From HGM04593 sp045591315 (lineage in GTDB: Bacteria > Bacteroidota > Bacteroidia > Bacteroidales > Bacteroidaceae), in assembly GCA_045591315.1 (NCBI GenBank), contig JAZNSN010000082.1:1-27930 (forward strand): DNA of 27,930 bases, in the 5' to 3' direction. Within the stretch, counting starts at the first letter, position 1, and each line of letters starts with the position of its first letter. Shown here one piece after another: positions 24,520 to 27,930 of the stretch. The notes beneath the pieces were generated by a model, which was given only the letters and a program-made list of their open reading frames with translations, was not told the DNA's origin and made no database searches. The translations under genes were made by a program, and so were the position numbers.

Positions 24520-25392
24520 ATGAAACGTTATTTTGCGCCCTCCGAACTGTTGATAGAACCTAACGGGGCGATTTATCATCTGGGTGTCAAGCCCGAACAG
24601 CTTGCAAGCAAGATAATCCTTGTGGGTGACCCGAACCGTGTGCCTAAGGTTGCAGCTTTCTTCGATACGCAGGAGTGTGATGTATCGGCACGCGAATTCC
24701 GTACAATCACCGGTACATACAAGGGCAAGCGTATAAGTGTTGTCGGTACCGGTATAGGCTGTGACAATATCGATATTGTCGTTAATGAGCTCGATGCTCT
24801 TGCCAATATAGATTTCGTGACACGATATGAGAAAGAGGAGTTCAGACAGCTCGAAATGGTGCGTATAGGCACTTGTGGAGGCTTGCAGGAATATACTCCC
24901 ATAGGCTCTTTCATCTGTTCCCGCAAGTCTATCGGTTTCGATGGCTTGCTTAACTTCTATGCCGGACGTAACGAGGTGTGTGACCTTGAGTTTGAAGAGG
25001 CGTTCAAGAAGCATCTTGACTGGTCGCCGTTGCTCTGTGCTCCATACACTATCCCTAACGATGCAGAGCTGGTAGAGCGCATTGCAGGGGATAATATGGT
25101 CCGTGGCGTTACAATATCATGCGGCGGTTTCTTTGGTCCTCAGGGCCGTCAGCTGCGTGTGCCGTTGGCGTTCCCAAAGCAGAATGAGCTTGTGGAGTCG
25201 TTCGAGTTCGAAGGTCAGCAAGTTACCAATTTCGAGATGGAGGGCTCTGCGCTCGCAGGCCTTTCGGCTCTCATGGGGCATAAGGCTGTTACGGTGTGTC
25301 TTGTTATAGCAAACAGACGTGCCAAGGAGGCTAATGTCGATTATAATGCCAAGATGAAGGAACTTATACAGACGGTTCTCGACCGTATCTGA
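24520..25392 (+). CDS. Nucleoside phosphorylase, uridine-phosphorylase-like
   Basis: 290 aa of the PNP/UDP phosphorylase superfamily. GDPNR (36-40) and RIGTCGG (115-121) form the phosphate site. VVGTGIGCDNIDIVVNEL (74-91, in part) and NFEMEGSALAGL (237-248) supply base and ribose contacts. It should split a nucleoside with phosphate into base and ribose-1-phosphate. Uridine is the best guess from the overall resemblance; the exact base specificity is not readable from the sequence. It follows floA by 54 nt and is the last gene before a terminator. Its link to the membrane genes may be transcriptional only. Confidence 0.87.
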   Translation: MKRYFAPSELLIEPNGAIYHLGVKPEQLASKIILVGDPNRVPKVAAFFDTQECDVSAREFRTITGTYKGKRISVVGTGIGCDNIDIVVNELDALANIDFVTRYEKEEFRQLEMVRIGTCGGLQEYTPIGSFICSRKSIGFDGLLNFYAGRNEVCDLEFEEAFKKHLDWSPLLCAPYTIPNDAELVERIAGDNMVRGVTISCGGFFGPQGRQLRVPLAFPKQNELVESFEFEGQQVTNFEMEGSALAGLSALMGHKAVTVCLVIANRRAKEANVDYNAKMKELIQTVLDRI

Positions 25393-25405
25393 TTACATTG
25401 GGTCC

Positions 25406-25435
25406 AAAGAGGGCAGGGGAAACCCTGCTCTTTTT
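25406..25435 (+). terminator. Terminator of the FloA operon
   Basis: AAAGAG..GCAGGG (25406-25418, with a two-base GG bulge) pairs with CCCTGCTCTTT (25423-25433) around a short A-rich loop and runs into a T-tract. It is 14 bp past the phosphorylase stop and separates the operon from mnmE. Confidence 0.8.
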
Positions 25436-25493
25436 ATATAATTTATTGTGCAATAAGGTTTAATAGTGCTTTACTTTAATAAAATATAAGCTG

Positions 25494-26912
25494 ATGAGTG
25501 AGACTATCTGTGCGCTGGCTACAGCCCAGGGCGGAGCTATAAACGTAATTAGGGTATCCGGTGAAAAAGCCATTGAGACGGTGTCGCGTATCTTTATTCC
25601 AAAGGGTGGTGAACCGCTCGAACAAAGACGTTCTCATACGGTGATTTTCGGTGACTTATGTACTAATGGAAGAGAGGTTCTTGACGAAGTGCTTGTCACT
25701 GTTATGCGTGCTCCTCGCAGCTATACGGGTGAAGAGAGCGTGGAGATAAGCTGCCATGCTTCGTCATATATAACCCAGCAGATTCTCCTGAGCCTGCTCG
25801 ATATGGGCGTGCGTCAGGCCGAGCCCGGTGAATTCACCATGCGCGCCTTTCTGAACGGCAAAATGGACCTGAGCCGTGCCGAGGCTGTAGCCGACCTTGT
25901 TGCCTCTACCTCGCGCGCAGCTCACCGCCTTGCAATCAATCAGCTTAAGGGTGGCTTCAGCCATGAACTGCGCAATCTTCGTGACAAGTTGCTCAAGCTC
26001 ACCTCGCTCATGGAACTTGAACTTGATTTCAGCGAGGAGGATGTTGCCTTTGCCGACCGTGCCGAACTTATGCAGCTCTGCGAGGAGGTGGATGAGGTAA
26101 TCTCGCGCCTTGCCGGTTCGTTCAGTGTGGGAAATGCGGTAAAGAACGGTGTCCCGGTGGCCATTGTAGGTGAAACGAATACAGGCAAGAGTACCCTTCT
26201 CAATGCGCTCCTGCGCGAAGACAGAGCTATTGTAAGCGATATATGCGGCACGACCCGCGACACGGTAGAGGGACTTATGACCCTCAGCGGTGTATCGTTC
26301 CGTTTTATAGATACTGCAGGAGTGCGCGAGACGCACGATGTTGTAGAGCGCATGGGCATAGAGCGTACTCTGGAACAGCTTGCCAAGTCATCCATAGCAT
26401 TGTGGCTCATAGACCCTACTGCCGATATGGAACAGATAGAAGAGATAGCAAGGAAACTGCTCCCGATATGCAAAGGAAAGAAGCTTGCAGTGCTGGTGAA
26501 CAAATGTGATGTCGTTGACCCTATCACCCTTTCAAAAGCTATGGAGTGGGGTATGAAGATGGTTGGTAAATATGGTGAAGGCGTAGAGTGGGAAGAGCGT
26601 GACCTATGGGCGATATCGGCCCGTCAGGGAATAAATATAGATAGGCTCGAAGAGTTCCTTGTGCGCAGCTCTGCAATGCCTGCAATAGCAGCCGGAGATG
26701 TAGTCGTTACCAATGTCCGCCACTACGAGGCACTTGTCCGTGCACTGGAAAACATCAAGGAAGTGAAGACCGGCCTGGCCGCTGGCCTCTCAGGCGACCT
26801 GGTGAGCGAACACCTTCGCTTAGCCATCAGAAATCTCTCCGAAATCGTTGGCGAAGTAACAAGCGATGAAATTTTGGGAAATATATTCGCCAACTTTTGC
26901 ATCGGGAAATGA
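25494..26912 (+). CDS. mnmE: tRNA modification GTPase MnmE
   Basis: 472 aa, full length. The N-terminal folate-binding domain (1-120) has ICALATAQGGAINVIRVSG and PGEFTMRAFLNGKMDLSRAEAV, in part. The helical domain is split around the inserted G domain (about 215-380). GTPase motifs: G1 GETNTGKS (226-233), G2-region GTTRDT (252-257), G3 DTAG (273-276) and G4 NKCD (336-339). It ends in CIGK (469-472), with the Cys that is conserved at the MnmE C-terminus. G1 reads GETN where GxPN is usual, a mild change. With MnmG it installs the carboxymethylaminomethyl group on U34 of certain tRNAs. MnmG is not in the window. Confidence 0.97.
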   Translation: MSETICALATAQGGAINVIRVSGEKAIETVSRIFIPKGGEPLEQRRSHTVIFGDLCTNGREVLDEVLVTVMRAPRSYTGEESVEISCHASSYITQQILLSLLDMGVRQAEPGEFTMRAFLNGKMDLSRAEAVADLVASTSRAAHRLAINQLKGGFSHELRNLRDKLLKLTSLMELELDFSEEDVAFADRAELMQLCEEVDEVISRLAGSFSVGNAVKNGVPVAIVGETNTGKSTLLNALLREDRAIVSDICGTTRDTVEGLMTLSGVSFRFIDTAGVRETHDVVERMGIERTLEQLAKSSIALWLIDPTADMEQIEEIARKLLPICKGKKLAVLVNKCDVVDPITLSKAMEWGMKMVGKYGEGVEWEERDLWAISARQGINIDRLEEFLVRSSAMPAIAAGDVVVTNVRHYEALVRALENIKEVKTGLAAGLSGDLVSEHLRLAIRNLSEIVGEVTSDEILGNIFANFCIGK

Positions 26913-27198
26913 TTAATTTGCATTGTTTTATTTGTTATTTTTTTTCGACAATATATTCTGAAAATATTGCCCAATATCTATTCCAAACACGCATAAAATG
27001 GTTATAGATAATGCATTCAAATCAGACTTTTGAGGTTATTCAGAGATGATTTTGGAATAATTGTTGTTACTTTAAGGTAATATTAAGCATAGTATATGTA
27101 TCGAATTTTATTTTCAGGAAATTTACACAATGACAAATGTAACTACATAAAAAATAGACGACATTAAATGTAAAAGATAATTATCAAATATAACAATT
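26913..27198. other. AT-rich intergenic region, no gene seen
   Basis: 286 bp, strongly AT-rich, with only weak short inverted repeats such as CAATAT/ATATTG (26949-26954 and 26964-26969). No T-run terminator for mnmE and no clear TAnnTTTG promoter for the following gene were found. Base composition shifts here from the GC-richer genes on the left. Confidence 0.6.
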
Positions 27199-27930
27199 AT
27201 GAAAAAGTTTATTTTTACCCTATTGATATGTATTGGTTATTATTCATTTAGTTATGCTCAAAGCTCTGATGAGAAAATTGCAGAGGCTATGAATAATTCT
27301 GCTTGGTTTGCATTGGATTCTTTGTACAGAACTGAGCCCAGAGATTCAATAAGCCAATTTCTTGAAATTTTTTCTCGTTGCCTTATTGGAAACAGACTAA
27401 ACCGCCCCGATGTCTCTATCCCTGCGTTTACGGAGTTATTCAACACTCAATCAGAAAACCTTGACCTTGGCAATCTGCTCAATTCATCTATTATGTTTGC
27501 AATGGACTTAAACAGGATTGGAGATAATAAGACAGCTGCAACAATGTTGTCTTCAACTCTTAGTTCTATCCATTCTCATCTTGACAGTACAACCATTGCA
27601 GGTGTTCAGCAATTTATTAATCAATATCAAGCACTATCTGAATACAATCCATATAAAATCACATTTGAAGATTCGACAGGAACTATTCCTTTTGAGATTA
27701 TACCCGTAGGTCCAGAAAAGAACAATTCGGTATTAATACATCTCAGAAACACTTCTATTAATGGTATTGAAGCCGATGTTACTTTTGACACAGGTGCAGG
27801 AGTAAATATTATTTCTGATTCATTAGCACGTAAATATAATTTAATTCCACTTGAAGCATCAAGCACCGTTGCCGGAGTCGGTATACAAGATGGGAACTAT
27901 GCCATAGCAAAGGAATTAAGAATTGGAGAT
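27199..27930 (+). CDS. Secreted retropepsin-like aspartyl protease, 3' truncated by window edge
   Basis: The frame runs from the ATG at 27199 to the last base without a stop (244 codons visible). The signal peptide is MKKFIFTLLICIGYYSFSYA followed by QSSDEK. Residues about 22-150 are helical with no family I recognise. From about 160 a beta-rich domain begins, with VTFDTGAGVNIISDSLARKYNL at about 194-214. The DTG (197-199) is the catalytic aspartate motif of retropepsin-like proteases, and the hydrophobic strand before it and the 'nIISdslArkynL' pattern after it fit the Asp_protease_2-type family of bacteria. These are single-domain enzymes that would act as dimers. The residue after DTGA is Gly instead of the usual Ser/Thr. 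The gene is clearly more AT-rich than its neighbours. The second half of the protease domain lies beyond the window. Confidence 0.75.
   Translation, partial: MKKFIFTLLICIGYYSFSYAQSSDEKIAEAMNNSAWFALDSLYRTEPRDSISQFLEIFSRCLIGNRLNRPDVSIPAFTELFNTQSENLDLGNLLNSSIMFAMDLNRIGDNKTAATMLSSTLSSIHSHLDSTTIAGVQQFINQYQALSEYNPYKITFEDSTGTIPFEIIPVGPEKNNSVLIHLRNTSINGIEADVTFDTGAGVNIISDSLARKYNLIPLEASSTVAGVGIQDGNYAIAKELRIGD

Noticed and set aside
24154..25014. 286-codon minus-strand frame across floA and the phosphorylase gene
   Set aside because: It is a shadow of two clear plus-strand genes and spans their intergenic gap; no domain is visible.
26949..26969. CAATAT/ATATTG inverted repeat as mnmE terminator
   Set aside because: 6-bp AT stem, 9-nt loop, no T-run on the downstream side.
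1..27930. CRISPR array, tRNA or rRNA genes, insertion sequence or integrase
   Set aside because: No regularly spaced repeats, no cloverleaf-like sequence, no rRNA blocks and no transposase or recombinase motifs were seen on either strand.

Overview
The window looks like a chromosomal segment of a Bacteroidales bacterium, probably a gut member such as Prevotellaceae, Bacteroidaceae or a relative. Three things point there. The protein families are typical (long NusB, DUF3276/PUR, DUF5606, DUF4923, fasciclin lipoproteins, a surface protein with a Prevotella-like C-terminal tail). Several starts are preceded by Bacteroidetes-type promoters (TTTG, about 20 bp, TAnnTTTG). Shine-Dalgarno sequences are mostly absent. 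I found no rRNA, tRNA, CRISPR array, insertion sequence or integrase.

Layout. 1-3066 is the 3' part of a large modular surface protein, closed by a perfect 20-bp hairpin. A GC-rich intergenic stretch with short tandem repeats follows (3128-3283). Then a minus-strand translation-maintenance cluster runs leftwards: DUF3276/PUR protein (5093-5461), rplY/L25, pth, and an Hsp15-like S4 protein. Divergent from it, a plus-strand cluster runs nusB, yajC, ybbR-like, coaE, DUF5606 and a DUF4923-like secreted protein (5728-9738). It converges on clpB (minus) through a shared bidirectional terminator. clpB has two phased palindromes upstream that look like operators.

12539-19096 is minus strand: two paralogous fasciclin-domain surface lipoproteins flanking a glutamine-dependent-type NAD+ synthetase. 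By alignment from memory, the synthetase's amidase domain appears to have lost its catalytic Cys and Lys. From 19408 a reverse-type rubrerythrin (plus) faces a minus-strand pair, TtcA-like tRNA thiolase and DUF486 membrane protein. From 21535 a plus-strand operon encodes a TPR/PD40 periplasmic protein, an NfeD-family protein, flotillin FloA and a uridine-phosphorylase-like enzyme, ending in a terminator. mnmE follows. After an AT-rich gap, the window ends inside a secreted retropepsin-like aspartyl protease gene (27199 to the edge).

Most of the window is conserved housekeeping (translation, tRNA modification, protein quality control, CoA/NAD biosynthesis). No clearly new defence or mobile system is visible. 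The items most worth a second look are the apparently degenerate NadE amidase domain with its long leader, the paired fasciclin lipoproteins around it, the clpB operator-like pair, and the FloA operon with its TPR/PD40 partner.
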